A DNA stretch of 64,000 bases from Akkermansia muciniphila. Lineage in GTDB: Bacteria > Verrucomicrobiota > Verrucomicrobiia > Verrucomicrobiales > Akkermansiaceae. The notes under the pieces are model-generated. The model was given only the letters and a program-made list of their open reading frames with translations, did no database searches and was not told the DNA's origin. Positions 28,343-38,300 of this stretch are shown here, in pieces (position 1 is the stretch's first letter; every line of letters begins with the position of its first letter). Position numbers and translations under genes: made by a program. The stretch lies in NCBI RefSeq assembly GCF_030848305.1, contig NZ_CP114598.1, positions 1,736,001-1,800,000 on the forward strand, read 5' to 3'.

Positions 28343-28450
28343 ATGCGTTTCAGCACTGTACAGCCCTTTTTTAGCAAGAACCGTTATTATGGCAACGGCT
28401 ATTGGTGGCGCGTACCCATGTCCGGACGGGGGAATCCCGAGGTGCAGTAA
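28343..28450 (+). CDS. trpL: trp operon leader peptide (tandem Trp codons)
   Basis: 35-codon ORF, ATG 28343 to TAA 28448-28450, too short for ordinary gene finding. It carries two adjacent TGG codons at 28403-28408 (residues 21-22) inside a GYWWRVP context; Tyr codons are also abundant (positions 15, 16, 20). The placement is that of classical attenuation leaders. A ribosome halted at the Trp codons leaves the antiterminator 5' strand (28427-28436) free. A ribosome finishing at the stop codon covers it. It begins almost at the predicted transcription start, so it may be translated without a Shine-Dalgarno; GGAG at 28325-28328 lies inside the promoter spacer. Confidence 0.8.
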   Translation: MRFSTVQPFFSKNRYYGNGYWWRVPMSGRGNPEVQ

Positions 28451-28517
28451 TAGCATTCAGCTATGACCATTTTTCAAGAACTGCTTTGATTCCTCCGAGA
28501 GTCAAAGCAGTTTTTTT
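28427..28517 (+). promoter_or_regulatory. trp attenuator: mutually exclusive antiterminator and terminator
   Basis: Terminator: 9-bp stem CTGCTTTGA/TCAAAGCAG (28481-28489/28502-28510), 12-base loop, T7 (28511-28517). Antiterminator: CGGGGGAATC (28427-28436) pairs with GATTCCTCCG (28488-28497) over 10 bp with one G-U. The two helices share 28488-28489, and the antiterminator takes up most of the terminator loop, so they should compete. The 5' strand begins 19 bases after the Trp codons and ends 12 bases before the leader stop. trpE starts 25 bases after the T-run. Confidence 0.82.
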
Positions 28518-28541
28518 ATTTTCAACTTACATCCATCATCC

Positions 28542-29948
28542 ATGCAAACACCATCCATGATTACTCTCCAACAGCGCAGCCGCCGCCTGAGCGCCGATCT
28601 GGAGACTCCTATCAGCCTGTTTCTGAGCCTGACTCAGAATAAAATCCCCGGACTTCTGCTGGAAAGCGCGGAAGTGGACGGCAGATGGGGGCGCTACAGC
28701 ATCATCGCCTGCGATTACCTGATGACCGTTTCCTGCGTAGACGCCAGGCTTTCCCTTTCCATCGAAGACGACCGCCTGGCATCCCTGAAAGAGCTGGAAG
28801 GCATGCCTTACCTGGATGGGCTGCGCGTCCTGATGCAGCGTCTGGAGCTGGTGGGGGACGATATGAGGCAGGCTCCCATCACGAGGGCTTTGTACGGCTA
28901 TTTCGGGTATGAAACCGCCGCCCTGTTCCAGCCCAGGCTGGCGCAGGCCATTCCTGCCTCTTCCGCAGAGTCCTGCCTGGTGCTGGCCGGCACCGTGATT
29001 GTTTTTGACCATTTGTACAATCGCCTTACCCAGCTCAGCCTGGGCGAACACCGTGATTTGTCCCATGCCCCGCTCCATGGGGCAGAGGAACCTTCCATAG
29101 GGGAGGTTTCCCGCACGCCGGACCAGGCGGCTTACATGAAGGGGGTGGAGCATATCAAGGAGCTGCTGCATGACGGAGAAGCCATCCAGGTGGTGCTTTC
29201 CTCCCAGGCTTCCGCGGAGTTCCACGGAGACGCTTTCATGCTGTACCGCCGCATGCGCAGCATTAATCCGTCCCCATACATGTTTTTCATGCGCCTGCCG
29301 GAGGTGACTTTGTTCGGATCTTCACCGGAACTGATGGTGCGCTGCACGGACGGAAAACTTCAGCTTTCCCCCATTGCCGGAACGCGCAGGCGCGGCAGGG
29401 ATGATGAGGAAGACGCCGCACTGGCCGCCGATCTTCTGAAAGATCCGAAGGAATGTTCGGAACATGTCATGCTAGTGGATCTGGGCCGCAACGACCTGGG
29501 TCGTGTCGCCAAGCCCGGTTTCGTGAAGCTGGAACGCCTGATGGAGATTGAACGTTTTTCCCATGTGATGCATATGACTTCCCGCGTGACCGCCCAGGTG
29601 AACGACGGGTTGGGCGTCTTGGACATTCTCGGCGCTGCTTTCCCTGCCGGGACGGTTAGCGGGGCCCCCAAGGTGCGCGCCATGGAAATCCTGGCGGAGG
29701 AAGAGCCTTTGCCCCGCGGTCCGTATGCCGGATGCATCGGGTGGCTGGGGTTGGACAAAAACGGCGTTCACATGGATTCCGGCATTACCATCCGCAGCAT
29801 GTGGGTGAAGGATGGGCGCATCCACTGGCAGACGGGAGCCGGCATCGTATACGATTCCGATCCGGCAGCCGAATGGCAGGAGTGCATGAACAAGGGCAAA
29901 ATTATTGACGTTATTTTGAAAGGAGAAGACCATGTTTCTGTTCATTGA
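28542..29948 (+). CDS. trpE: Anthranilate synthase component I
   Basis: Makes anthranilate from chorismate with ammonia from TrpG. 468 residues. The N-terminal LLESAEVDGRWGRYS contains the LLES element of the tryptophan feedback site. The catalytic domain shows QVVLSSQASAEF, GSSPELMVRC, PIAGTRRRG, HVMLVDLGRNDLGRV and GTVSGAPKVRAMEI, all typical. A second ATG at 28557 is an alternative start. The gene is under the attenuator just upstream, and trpGD begins 17 bases before its stop. Feedback inhibition plus attenuation would give two levels of Trp control. Confidence 0.96.
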   Translation: MQTPSMITLQQRSRRLSADLETPISLFLSLTQNKIPGLLLESAEVDGRWGRYSIIACDYLMTVSCVDARLSLSIEDDRLASLKELEGMPYLDGLRVLMQRLELVGDDMRQAPITRALYGYFGYETAALFQPRLAQAIPASSAESCLVLAGTVIVFDHLYNRLTQLSLGEHRDLSHAPLHGAEEPSIGEVSRTPDQAAYMKGVEHIKELLHDGEAIQVVLSSQASAEFHGDAFMLYRRMRSINPSPYMFFMRLPEVTLFGSSPELMVRCTDGKLQLSPIAGTRRRGRDDEEDAALAADLLKDPKECSEHVMLVDLGRNDLGRVAKPGFVKLERLMEIERFSHVMHMTSRVTAQVNDGLGVLDILGAAFPAGTVSGAPKVRAMEILAEEEPLPRGPYAGCIGWLGLDKNGVHMDSGITIRSMWVKDGRIHWQTGAGIVYDSDPAAEWQECMNKGKIIDVILKGEDHVSVH

Positions 29949-31524
29949 TAATTACGATTCTTTTTCGTGGAATCTGGTGCAGGCGTTTTACGCCCTGGGA
30001 CGCAAGCCCGTGGTGCATGCGAATGACGATCCGCGTATCCTGGAACTGGCGACCAGCCCGGAGCTGGAAGCCGTGTGCATTTCCCCAGGCCCCAGCCATC
30101 CGCGCAACGCCGGGCTGTGCCTGGAGTTCCTGAAACGCCTCCCTGCTTCCGTTCCCGTGCTGGGCGTGTGCCTGGGGCACCAGCTCCTGGGCTACTTCGC
30201 CGGAGCGGAGGTTTCCCGCGCCCCGTATGTCATGCACGGCAAGAGCTCCGACATCATCCATGACGGCGCGGGGCTGTTTGCCGGACTTCCCAATCCCATG
30301 ACCGTGGGCCGCTACCATTCCCTGGTGGTCCAGTCCAAGGAGGACGAGCCGAACCCCCGTTTTACCGTTACTTCCCGCGGGCCGGAAGGGGAAGTCATGG
30401 CTTTGCGCTACAATGACCGGCCGTGGGTAGGCATTCAGTTTCATCCGGAATCCATCCTGACGCCGGACGGGCTTCAGCTTCTGGGCAACTTCCAGGATAA
30501 CGTCGTGCCCTCGGGGCAGAAGGAAAAGCGCATCAGCCGCATTCTGGACGCCCTGGCCGCCGGACAGGATCTGACGGCGGATATGGCCGCTGCAGGCTTT
30601 GCGGACATCATGGATGGCCGCATGACTCCGGCCCAGGCGGGCTGCTTTCTAATGGGGCTCCGCATGAAAGGGGAAACCCCGCTGGAAATGGCCCACGCCG
30701 TGGGCATTGCCCTGGGCCGCGCCAACCGGGTGGAAGGTTTGGAGGGCGACTGCATTGACGTGGTAGGTACGGGCGGGGACGGCCGCAACTCTTTCAATTG
30801 CTCCACGGCCACGGCTCTGACGCTGGCCGGAATGGGGTACAGGGTGGTGAAGCACGGCAACCGCGCCGTGTCCTCTTCCTGCGGTTCTGCGGATGCTCTG
30901 GAAGGCCTGGGGTTCCCGCTGGACGTAGCTCCGGAGGATGTCCGGCGCCTGTTGGACGAGCGGAACTTCGCTTTCCTGTTCGCGCCTAATTTTCATCCTG
31001 CCTTCCGTAATGTAGGCCCCATCCGCCGGGAGCTGGGCATCCGCACCCTGTTCAATCTGCTGGGGCCCCTCATCAACCCGGCGCGCCCCACGCACATCCT
31101 GCTGGGTGTGGCCCGTCCGGAACTCGTTGAGCTGCTGGCGGAGACGCTCCGCCAGTCCCACATCCGCAAGGCTGCCGTAGTATATGGCGCCGGGGGATAT
31201 GACGAGGTGACGCCGCTGGGGCCCACCAAGATGATGATCGTCCACAACGGCAACTTGACGCCCATGTCCCTGGACCCCTCGGATTACGGCATCCAGCCCT
31301 GCAATCCGGAGGAACTGGCCGTTCATTCCAAGTCGGAAGCCGTGGATGTGCTGAAGAACATCCTGGCGGGGAAAGGCCCGCGTGCCATGATGGATATGGT
31401 GATTCTGAATGTGGGGGTAGCCATGTTCCTGCTGGAGGAGCACATGGATCTGTCCGTCTGCATGGCGAAAGCGCGGGAAGCCGTCTGCGCCGGCATAGGA
31501 AGGAGAACGCTTCATGCTGCTTGA
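29932..31524 (+). CDS. trpGD: Fused anthranilate synthase amidotransferase / anthranilate phosphoribosyltransferase
   Basis: 530 residues in two domains. Residues 1-190 are a class I glutamine amidotransferase: IDNYDSFSWNLVQ, catalytic Cys (~79) in GVCLGHQLLGYF, HGKSS, and FHPESILTPDG with the His-Glu pair. From ~200, the TrpD domain shows GTGGDGRNSFNCST (PRPP/anthranilate binding), VKHGNRAVSSSCGSAD and RRELGIRTLFNLLGPLINP. It supplies ammonia to TrpE and then adds phosphoribose to anthranilate. The G-D fusion also occurs in enterobacteria. It overlaps trpE by 17 and trpC by 11 bases. Confidence 0.96.
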   Translation: MFLFIDNYDSFSWNLVQAFYALGRKPVVHANDDPRILELATSPELEAVCISPGPSHPRNAGLCLEFLKRLPASVPVLGVCLGHQLLGYFAGAEVSRAPYVMHGKSSDIIHDGAGLFAGLPNPMTVGRYHSLVVQSKEDEPNPRFTVTSRGPEGEVMALRYNDRPWVGIQFHPESILTPDGLQLLGNFQDNVVPSGQKEKRISRILDALAAGQDLTADMAAAGFADIMDGRMTPAQAGCFLMGLRMKGETPLEMAHAVGIALGRANRVEGLEGDCIDVVGTGGDGRNSFNCSTATALTLAGMGYRVVKHGNRAVSSSCGSADALEGLGFPLDVAPEDVRRLLDERNFAFLFAPNFHPAFRNVGPIRRELGIRTLFNLLGPLINPARPTHILLGVARPELVELLAETLRQSHIRKAAVVYGAGGYDEVTPLGPTKMMIVHNGNLTPMSLDPSDYGIQPCNPEELAVHSKSEAVDVLKNILAGKGPRAMMDMVILNVGVAMFLLEEHMDLSVCMAKAREAVCAGIGRRTLHAA

Positions 31525-32299
31525 CCGGTTCCGGGAAGCCAAGGCGGAGGAAATAGCCCTGCTTATGGACATGGCCTCCCGCCGGGAACTGCCGCGCCCG
31601 TGGAAGGGGCGCCGGCCGGATTTCCTGAAAGCCATTGCGGAACCGCCGGACGGCCAGCCGGTGGCGGTCATTGCGGAGTTCAAGCAATCCTCTCCGTCGC
31701 GCGGCGTCATCGCCTCCGGGCTGAAACCGGAGGAAGTGGCTGAACAGTACGCTGCGTCGGGCGCCTCCTGCATCTCCGTGTTGACGGAAGAACAGTTTTT
31801 CGGCGGCCGCATCGGCTATTTGGAACGCATGAGCCGCGCCGGGCTTCCGCTCCTCCGCAAGGATTTCATTTTTCATCAGCTTCAGGTGATGGAGACGGCT
31901 TCTACGCCGGCTTCCGCGTTGCTGCTCATTGTGCGTCTGACGCCGGACGCACGGACGCTCCGCGTTCTCAGGGAGCAGGCGGAGGCTTACGGCATGCACG
32001 CCGTTGTGGAAGTGTTTGACCCGGCGGACCTGGACATTGCCCGGGAATCCGGCGCGCGCATCATCCAGGTAAATGCCCGCGACCTGGATACCTTGAAAAC
32101 GGACAGGCAGGCCTGCCTGGACATGGCGAAATTCCGCCGTGAGGGGGAGGTGTGGATCGCGGCCAGCGCCATGAGCGCCGGGGCGCATCTCAGGGAAGCC
32201 GCGGAAGCGGGGTTTCAGGCCGTATTGATGGGAACAGCCCTGATGGACGGAGGAAGGCCGGGTGAAAAACTGGCAGCAATTTTAGAAGAAACAATATGA
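31514..32299 (+). CDS. trpC: Indole-3-glycerol-phosphate synthase
   Basis: Closes the indole ring from carboxyphenylamino-deoxyribulose phosphate. 261 residues, TIM barrel. AVIAEFKQSSPSRGVI holds the catalytic Lys and substrate phosphate-binding Ser; VLTEEQFFGG, LRKDFIFHQLQV (second catalytic Lys) and VNARDLDTLKTD follow in family order. Not fused to trpF here; the trpF start overlaps its stop (ATGA, 32296-32299). Confidence 0.95.
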   Translation: MLLDRFREAKAEEIALLMDMASRRELPRPWKGRRPDFLKAIAEPPDGQPVAVIAEFKQSSPSRGVIASGLKPEEVAEQYAASGASCISVLTEEQFFGGRIGYLERMSRAGLPLLRKDFIFHQLQVMETASTPASALLLIVRLTPDARTLRVLREQAEAYGMHAVVEVFDPADLDIARESGARIIQVNARDLDTLKTDRQACLDMAKFRREGEVWIAASAMSAGAHLREAAEAGFQAVLMGTALMDGGRPGEKLAAILEETI

Positions 32300-32943
32300 A
32301 GAAGCATTCATTTGCAATCAAGGTGTGCGGAATTACCCGCCAGAGCGATTTATCAACCGCCATGGGGATGGGAGCCCATTTCTGCGGCTTCATCTTTCAT
32401 CCCGGAAGTCCGCGTTACATTGCGCCGCCGCGCGCCGCGGCTTTGGACTCCGCCCTGATCCGCCGCGTGGGCGTTTTCGTGAATCAGAATGCGGAGGAAA
32501 TCATGGATATCATGAAAACGGCCCGGCTGGAATTCGCCCAGCTCCATGGCGCCCATTCTCTGGACTGCGCGCGCCGCATCGGTCCGGAAAAGGTAATCCG
32601 CGTATTGTGGCCGGATCGGTATGAATCTGTGGATGCCCTGCAAAGGGAAATGGAGCTATGGGCGGACAGCTGCGCCTGGTTTCTGCTGGATGCCGGCACC
32701 CAGGGCGGCGGCCACGGCGTTTCCCTTGACTGGACCTCCCTGGCGTCTCTGAGTTCCCCCCGGCCCTGGTTTCTGGCGGGCGGCCTTTCTTCCGCCTCCC
32801 TGAACAGGGCGCTGGAACAATGCTCTCCGGACGGCATTGACCTGAACTCCGGCGTGGAAGCCATTCCCGGCCAGAAAAGCCCGCAGAAGCTGCTGGCGGC
32901 CCTCAAACCCCTCACCCCTTACACTCCTTACCACATCGCATGA
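32296..32943 (+). CDS. trpF: Phosphoribosylanthranilate isomerase
   Basis: Amadori isomerisation of phosphoribosylanthranilate, the step before TrpC. 215 residues. [11 protein letters not shown] near the N-terminus holds the catalytic Cys, RVGVFVNQN and LEFAQLHG follow, then [10 protein letters not shown] (catalytic Asp region) and [10 protein letters not shown] at the phosphate site. Overlaps trpC by 4 and trpB by 4 bases, so it is tightly coupled. Confidence 0.94.
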   Translation: MKKHSFAIKVCGITRQSDLSTAMGMGAHFCGFIFHPGSPRYIAPPRAAALDSALIRRVGVFVNQNAEEIMDIMKTARLEFAQLHGAHSLDCARRIGPEKVIRVLWPDRYESVDALQREMELWADSCAWFLLDAGTQGGGHGVSLDWTSLASLSSPRPWFLAGGLSSASLNRALEQCSPDGIDLNSGVEAIPGQKSPQKLLAALKPLTPYTPYHIA

Positions 32944-34112
32944 AAAAAGAAGGATATTTCGGCAATTTCGGCGGCCGCTTCGTACCGGAAGCGCTGCGTC
33001 CCCCGCTCATGGAGCTGGAGGAAGCCATGAACTCCATCATGCCGTCCCGCGAGTACCGGGACGCGCTCCAGGATCTGCTGGTCCATTACGCTGGGCGTGA
33101 AACTCCCCTCACGTTCTGTCCCCGCCTTTCGGAAAAACTGGGCTTCCGCCTGTGGCTGAAACGGGAGGACCTGCTGCATACCGGAGCCCACAAAATCAAC
33201 AACGCCCTTGGCCAGGCCCTTCTGGCCAAAATGATGGGGAAAACGCATCTTATTGCGGAAACCGGGGCGGGGCAGCACGGCGTGGCTACGGCCACGGCGG
33301 CGGCCCGGCTTAACATGGACTGCGCCATCTTTATGGGCGCAGAGGATGTAGAACGCCAGTCCATGAACGTCATGCGCATGAAACTGCTGGGAGCTACGGT
33401 TTTCCCGATTGAGAGCGGTTCCCGCACGTTGAAGGATGCCATCAACGAGGCTCTTCGCTACTGGATTTCCCATCAGGCGGATACCCTGTATTGTTTCGGT
33501 ACGGCGGCGGGCCCCCATCCGTTCCCCACATTGGTCAGGCAGCTTCAATCCGTCATTGGGCGAGAGGCCCGCGCCCAGATGCTGGATCGCGCAGGCAGGC
33601 TGCCGGATGTGGTGGTGGCATGTGTGGGCGGCGGCTCCAACGCCATCGGCATGCTTCACCCCTTTGTGGAGGATGAAGGCGTCCGCCTGGTGGGGGTCGA
33701 GGCGGGAGGCACCGGTGAGCCCGGCTGCTATAACTCCGCCCCCATCAATCTGGGCAGTCCCGGCGTGCTGCACGGCCATGTAACGATGCTTTTACAGGAT
33801 GAAGACGGGCAAATACAGCCGTCCCATTCCATTTCCGCCGGGCTGGACTATCCCGGGGTAGGCCCGGAACACGCCTATCTGGCGGAAACGGGGCGCGTTC
33901 ATTACGGTATGATTTGCGACGCCTCCGCTTTAAACGCTTTCCAGACGCTCACCAGGGAGGAAGGCATCATTCCTGCGTTGGAATCCTCCCATGCCGTGGC
34001 CTGGGTGCTGGACCATGCGGAGGAATTGCCGCAGGGAGGGGACGTTCTGGTCAATCTCTCCGGCCGCGGAGACAAGGACCTGGGAATCGTCAGGAAATAT
34101 ATCAATCTTTAA
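32940..34112 (+). CDS. trpB: Tryptophan synthase beta chain
   Basis: PLP enzyme joining indole and serine. 390 residues. The N-terminal [17 protein letters not shown]-lysine in [23 protein letters not shown], the phosphate loop GGGSNAIG and [13 protein letters not shown] are all standard for TrpB type 1. It overlaps trpF and is followed by trpA after 14 bases, the normal order. Confidence 0.97.
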   Translation: MKKEGYFGNFGGRFVPEALRPPLMELEEAMNSIMPSREYRDALQDLLVHYAGRETPLTFCPRLSEKLGFRLWLKREDLLHTGAHKINNALGQALLAKMMGKTHLIAETGAGQHGVATATAAARLNMDCAIFMGAEDVERQSMNVMRMKLLGATVFPIESGSRTLKDAINEALRYWISHQADTLYCFGTAAGPHPFPTLVRQLQSVIGREARAQMLDRAGRLPDVVVACVGGGSNAIGMLHPFVEDEGVRLVGVEAGGTGEPGCYNSAPINLGSPGVLHGHVTMLLQDEDGQIQPSHSISAGLDYPGVGPEHAYLAETGRVHYGMICDASALNAFQTLTREEGIIPALESSHAVAWVLDHAEELPQGGDVLVNLSGRGDKDLGIVRKYINL

Positions 34113-34126
34113 GCCGCATCATTTCC

Positions 34127-34915
34127 ATGAACAACATGCAGAAACCACCGTTACAGGAAGCCGTGGAAAGGGCCCATGCCCTTGGCAGACGCGCCGTTAT
34201 TCCTTTTATCACCGCCGGATTCCCGGACAAGGATTCTTTCTGGACCCACCTGTCCCGCATTGACGAATCCGGCGCGGATATTATTGAAATAGGAGTTCCC
34301 TTCTCGGACCCCGTGGCGGACGGCCCGGTTATTGAACAGGCATCCCGGGATGCCCTGGCCCGCGGCGTCAGCCTGAAATGGATTCTGGACGGTCTGAAAG
34401 CCCGTAAGGGCTGTTTTGCTGCCAAGCTGGTGCTGATGGGATATGTAAACCCCTTTTACCAGTATGGCCTGGAACAGCTTGCCCGGGATGCGGAGGAGGC
34501 TGGCGTCAGCGGTTTCATCGTACCGGATATGCCGCTGGAGGAATCCGGAATGTTCCGGGAAGTTTTCAGCCCCCGTGGCCTGACGCTCGTCACTCTGGTG
34601 GCTCCCAATACTTCCGTGGAACGCATGCGGGAATACAAGCCTTATACTTCCGGCTTCGTTTATGTGGTCTCCGTTTTGGGAACCACCGGAGGGAAAGCCA
34701 ATCTGGAGCAGAGCGTTACGGAAACCATGCGCCGTGCGCGGTCCGTTTTTGATGTGCCGCTGGCGCTGGGCTTCGGTCTTCAGACGCCGGACCAGCTGGA
34801 GACGCTGCCGGAAGATGCCCGTCCGGATGCCGCCGTGCTTGGGAGCGCTCTGCTCAGGCATATTGGAGAAGGGAAGGACGCCTGGGAATTTTTGGGAAAA
34901 TGGACCAGAGGCTGA
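34127..34915 (+). CDS. trpA: Tryptophan synthase alpha chain
   Basis: Cleaves indole-3-glycerol phosphate and channels indole to TrpB. 262 residues from ATG 34127 (another ATG at 34136). PFITAGFPD, IEIGVPFSDPVADGPVI with the catalytic Glu and Asp, LMGYVNPFYQYG, and VYVVSVLGTTGG match the family. The frame stays open upstream into trpB, but the homology begins at the chosen start. It is the last gene of the operon, followed by a strong terminator. Confidence 0.96.
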   Translation: MNNMQKPPLQEAVERAHALGRRAVIPFITAGFPDKDSFWTHLSRIDESGADIIEIGVPFSDPVADGPVIEQASRDALARGVSLKWILDGLKARKGCFAAKLVLMGYVNPFYQYGLEQLARDAEEAGVSGFIVPDMPLEESGMFREVFSPRGLTLVTLVAPNTSVERMREYKPYTSGFVYVVSVLGTTGGKANLEQSVTETMRRARSVFDVPLALGFGLQTPDQLETLPEDARPDAAVLGSALLRHIGEGKDAWEFLGKWTRG

Positions 34916-34944
34916 ACCGCGCGTTTCTCCCTGGCTTTTAAGGA

Positions 34945-34984
34945 TAGGCCTGCACAACTTATTGTGCAGGCCTATTTTATTTTA
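34945..34984 (+). terminator. Rho-independent terminator of the trp operon
   Basis: 13-bp perfect stem TAGGCCTGCACAA/TTGTGCAGGCCTA (34945-34957/34962-34974), 4-base loop, followed by TTTTATTTTAT. Confidence 0.93.
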
Positions 34985-35007
34985 TCTGGAAATAGGTTAT
35001 GAAAATA

Positions 35008-35213
35008 CGGATTCGCAATCCGCTTCGCTTATATTAAGCATATTATTCAACGTTTTCTCGAATAAAATTCCGTCATTCGTCAAAGAATATCGATTATCCT
35101 TCCGACAGATTCTGTCGGAGGGAAATACTGATTTCTTTGATCGAATACAATCCTGTTATTCCGAAAACGTTGAATAACTGCTGCATTAACCTGACAGCGG
35201 ATTGCGAATTCCT
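35008..35213. repeat. Palindromic REP/MITE-like element A
   Basis: About 205 bases forming one imperfect palindrome. Outer ends GGATTCGCAATCC (35009-35021) and GGATTGCGAATTCC (35199-35212), inner arms TTATTCAACGTTTTC (35043-35057) and its exact inverse (35163-35177), and a central hairpin TCCGACAG-ATT-CTGTCGGA (35101-35119) are all centred on ~35110. No ORF inside. It sits between the trp terminator and the giant autotransporter gene. Two other elements with the same end motif occur at ~57.0 and ~63.8 kb. Confidence 0.8.
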
Positions 35214-35300
35214 TATTTATATTCACAATCATATTCCCCTTGCCGTGTTGTGGGAAAGGGTCTTATTTGTTTCATTAAATACCTAATTATCAAACGTTAC

Positions 35301-38300
35301 ATGAAATTACACCTCCCTTTGAATTTGTTGGCTGCCCTGATGACCTCCTTTTCCGGAGTAACGCTTGGCACTGCCACGCTGGCAGGAGTTTCTGGTCTTT
35401 TGATGACAGTATCACAGTCTTATGCGGCGGATGTAGCCTTTGACGGAACGCAGGTGAATGTGGCGGCGGGAGGTACGGCCTCCTATGACATTGGTACTGT
35501 CACGGCTTCTACCACCTTGAATTTTGCCGGAGCCGGCACGGCCACCATCACCAATTTGAACGGAACGGCCCCGGAAGCCATACTGACGGTAAACCGCGTG
35601 GCCAGCGGGGGCGCCAGCCTTTCCACGCTGACGTTGAACGGAGCAGGGACCTTCAACGGAATCATTTCCCTTTATTCCAACACGACGGGAGGATCACAGA
35701 ATAACATCCTGAATCTCAACCACGCGCAGGCTGCCCAATACGCAACGATCAAGCTGGGCGGCCACGGTTACACGACGGGAGCTTCCGTCCTGAAAGCCGG
35801 CGTGAACACTTCCATCAGCAAGCTGGAATACAACAATACCGCGGCTCTGATCACCGGGGAGGGGACTACGCTGACCATCACGGGGAATTCTTCCTCCTAC
35901 GGCGGCAGTTTCGGCGGGACCGTGACAGTGGACTATACGGGGGGAGGGACCTTCACCCTGGGCAATTCCAACAATGGTACGGCGCTTACTCCCGCGTCCT
36001 CTCCTGATGCCACTCTTAAAATCAGCAGCGGCACTCTTTCCCTGTTTTCCGGCAATGTCACCTGGTCCCAGAAACTGGTGATGGGTGACGGCACCACGCT
36101 GAACGTACAGGACGGTCCTTCCGTGGCGGGGTATGCCGGCTATAACGCCACTTCCGTCAATAGCGGCGGTTTTAACTTTTCCGGAGCGACGACGTTCGGC
36201 AGCGGCGTCAATCTGACTTCCAGCTGGGGCAAGAACGTGAAGTTTTCCGGTGTTCTTACCGCGGCAAGCGGTTTCTCCATCAGCGGCGGCGCGAATGAAT
36301 ATACCTATTACAACCTGCTCAATGCCTCCAATGAAATTGGAGGGACGATTGCCGTTACGCGTAACTTCACCTCCCTGGGAATTAGTTCTTCCGGTTCCCT
36401 TGGCAATGCTGCCGTAACCACTTCCACTGGTTCCCAGTATGTGACGTATTATGGTACTGCGGGAGAAACGGCGGATGTTATTGGCAACTCCATCACCGGA
36501 GCCGGCAACTTTGTTGCCCAGTCGGGATGGGTGCATCTTTCCGAGAACGTAGCGCTTACGGGAACCTATACCGTCAATTCCGGCGCCGTTCTCTCCAAGG
36601 TCGGCTCTATCAACGCCGCTCTTGCCGGGGGCAGACTGGATGCGGGGGCCGGAACCATGACCGTGGCGGGGCTGTCGGGAAACGGCGTCCTTTCCGCTTC
36701 TGCGGGCACCATGCATTTCCAGGACGCCTTCACGGTAGGGGAAACGATGGGCATCCTTGCCAACGGTTCCGGGGAGATCACGGGCAATGTGACGGTGGAT
36801 GGAGGCCGCCTGTATTATACTTCCATGGACAATGTAGGCAGCGTGCTGCAGAACGTGACGCTGACTTCCGGCCTCATTGATTTCTCCGGTTTTCAGGAAT
36901 TCCAGGACCTGTTCGGTTCTGAAGCCCTGGTGAACACCTCCTATAACCTGGGCGTTGATCTGGGGTCTGGCTTCACTCTGGCGGATGTTGACGAATCCCT
37001 GTACACAATCAGTACTGTGGACGGAAAAACAGTCATCACTTTTACGGCTTCCGGCGCCAGTGAGACCGTATGGGATTCTGCCTGGGGTCTGGAAGAGGCT
37101 CCCTCTTCCGCTATCGGCATATTGGCGAACCAGCAGGATCTGTCCCTCTACGGCATCCGGCCTTCTTCCATGCAGGAGGGATTCGGGTCCGTGAATGCCG
37201 TCACCGGAACGGGAGACCTGACGGAAGTGACGCTGGCCGGCGGCTACTACAATACAGCCGACAATGCCACGGCTACGCAAATCACCACCGGCATCTGGAC
37301 GGATGTGCTGGGGGGCAATTACAAGCTGATTATCGGCGGCAGCTATGCCAACAACTGGAGAGGTTCCGGGAAGTGGGACATTACGGGGGACGTCCATACT
37401 CAGATTCAGGGGGACACCTCCGTCAACTGGATAGTGGGCGGCAATTACAAGGACGGCCAGGCGGCAGGCATTACGGGAGACGTTTACGTATCTGTGGACG
37501 GGAATGCCGTGATCAAGGGCAGTTTGATAGGCGGCGGCACAGCCGCCCATAATTCCGTAAACAACCTTGACGGCAGCACGCACGTCGTCGTGCGCAACAT
37601 GCAAAGCGTCACGGACGAAACCATTTCGCTCAACTCCGTCGTCCGGGGCTTCATCATCGGCGGCAGCGCTTATGAAGCCAATTCCGCGTCCTGCGCCGCC
37701 ATTACCGGAAGCACCAATGTGACGATTGATTTGGGAGAGGCATCCGGCAATTTTGTCAAGAGCATCGTGGGCGGTTCCTATTCGGGCGGTTCCGGGGCAT
37801 ATACGATAGGAGGCGATTCCAACGTCAGCATCACCGCTGCCAGTGACGCCGTCTTTACCGGGGCTGTTTACGGCGGCGGGTACAGTTCTTCAGGAACATC
37901 CACCGTCAGCGGCAATTCCAGCCTGACGCTGGATGGGGGCGCTTATGCGGGCGCTCTTTATGCGGGCGGCGGGGGAACAGGATCCTCCGTAAACGGGGAC
38001 GCTACCCTTACCGTCAAGAAAGCAGTATTCCGTAGGGGCAGCACGCTGAATGCATCAGGAGGCACGGTAAGGGGCACCTCCTCCCTGCTTTTGGGCGGTT
38101 ACGGAAATACGGCGGATCATGCCATTTCCTTTTCCAATACGGTTATTACCGGTTTTGACATCGTGACCATGTTCCAGGATTCCTTCTTTACGGGGAACCT
38201 GAACATGGACGGTTCCAGCGTGCTGGCGCTGGCGGGCGGCGCCGGAACGGGAATCAGCGTGGACGGTACGTTCGCTCTTTCCGCTGAAGGAGAATTGAGC

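Noticed and set aside
28450-28464. Small hairpin ATAGC/GCTAT between leader stop and terminator
   Set aside because: Only 5 bp; not needed for the attenuation model and could be chance.
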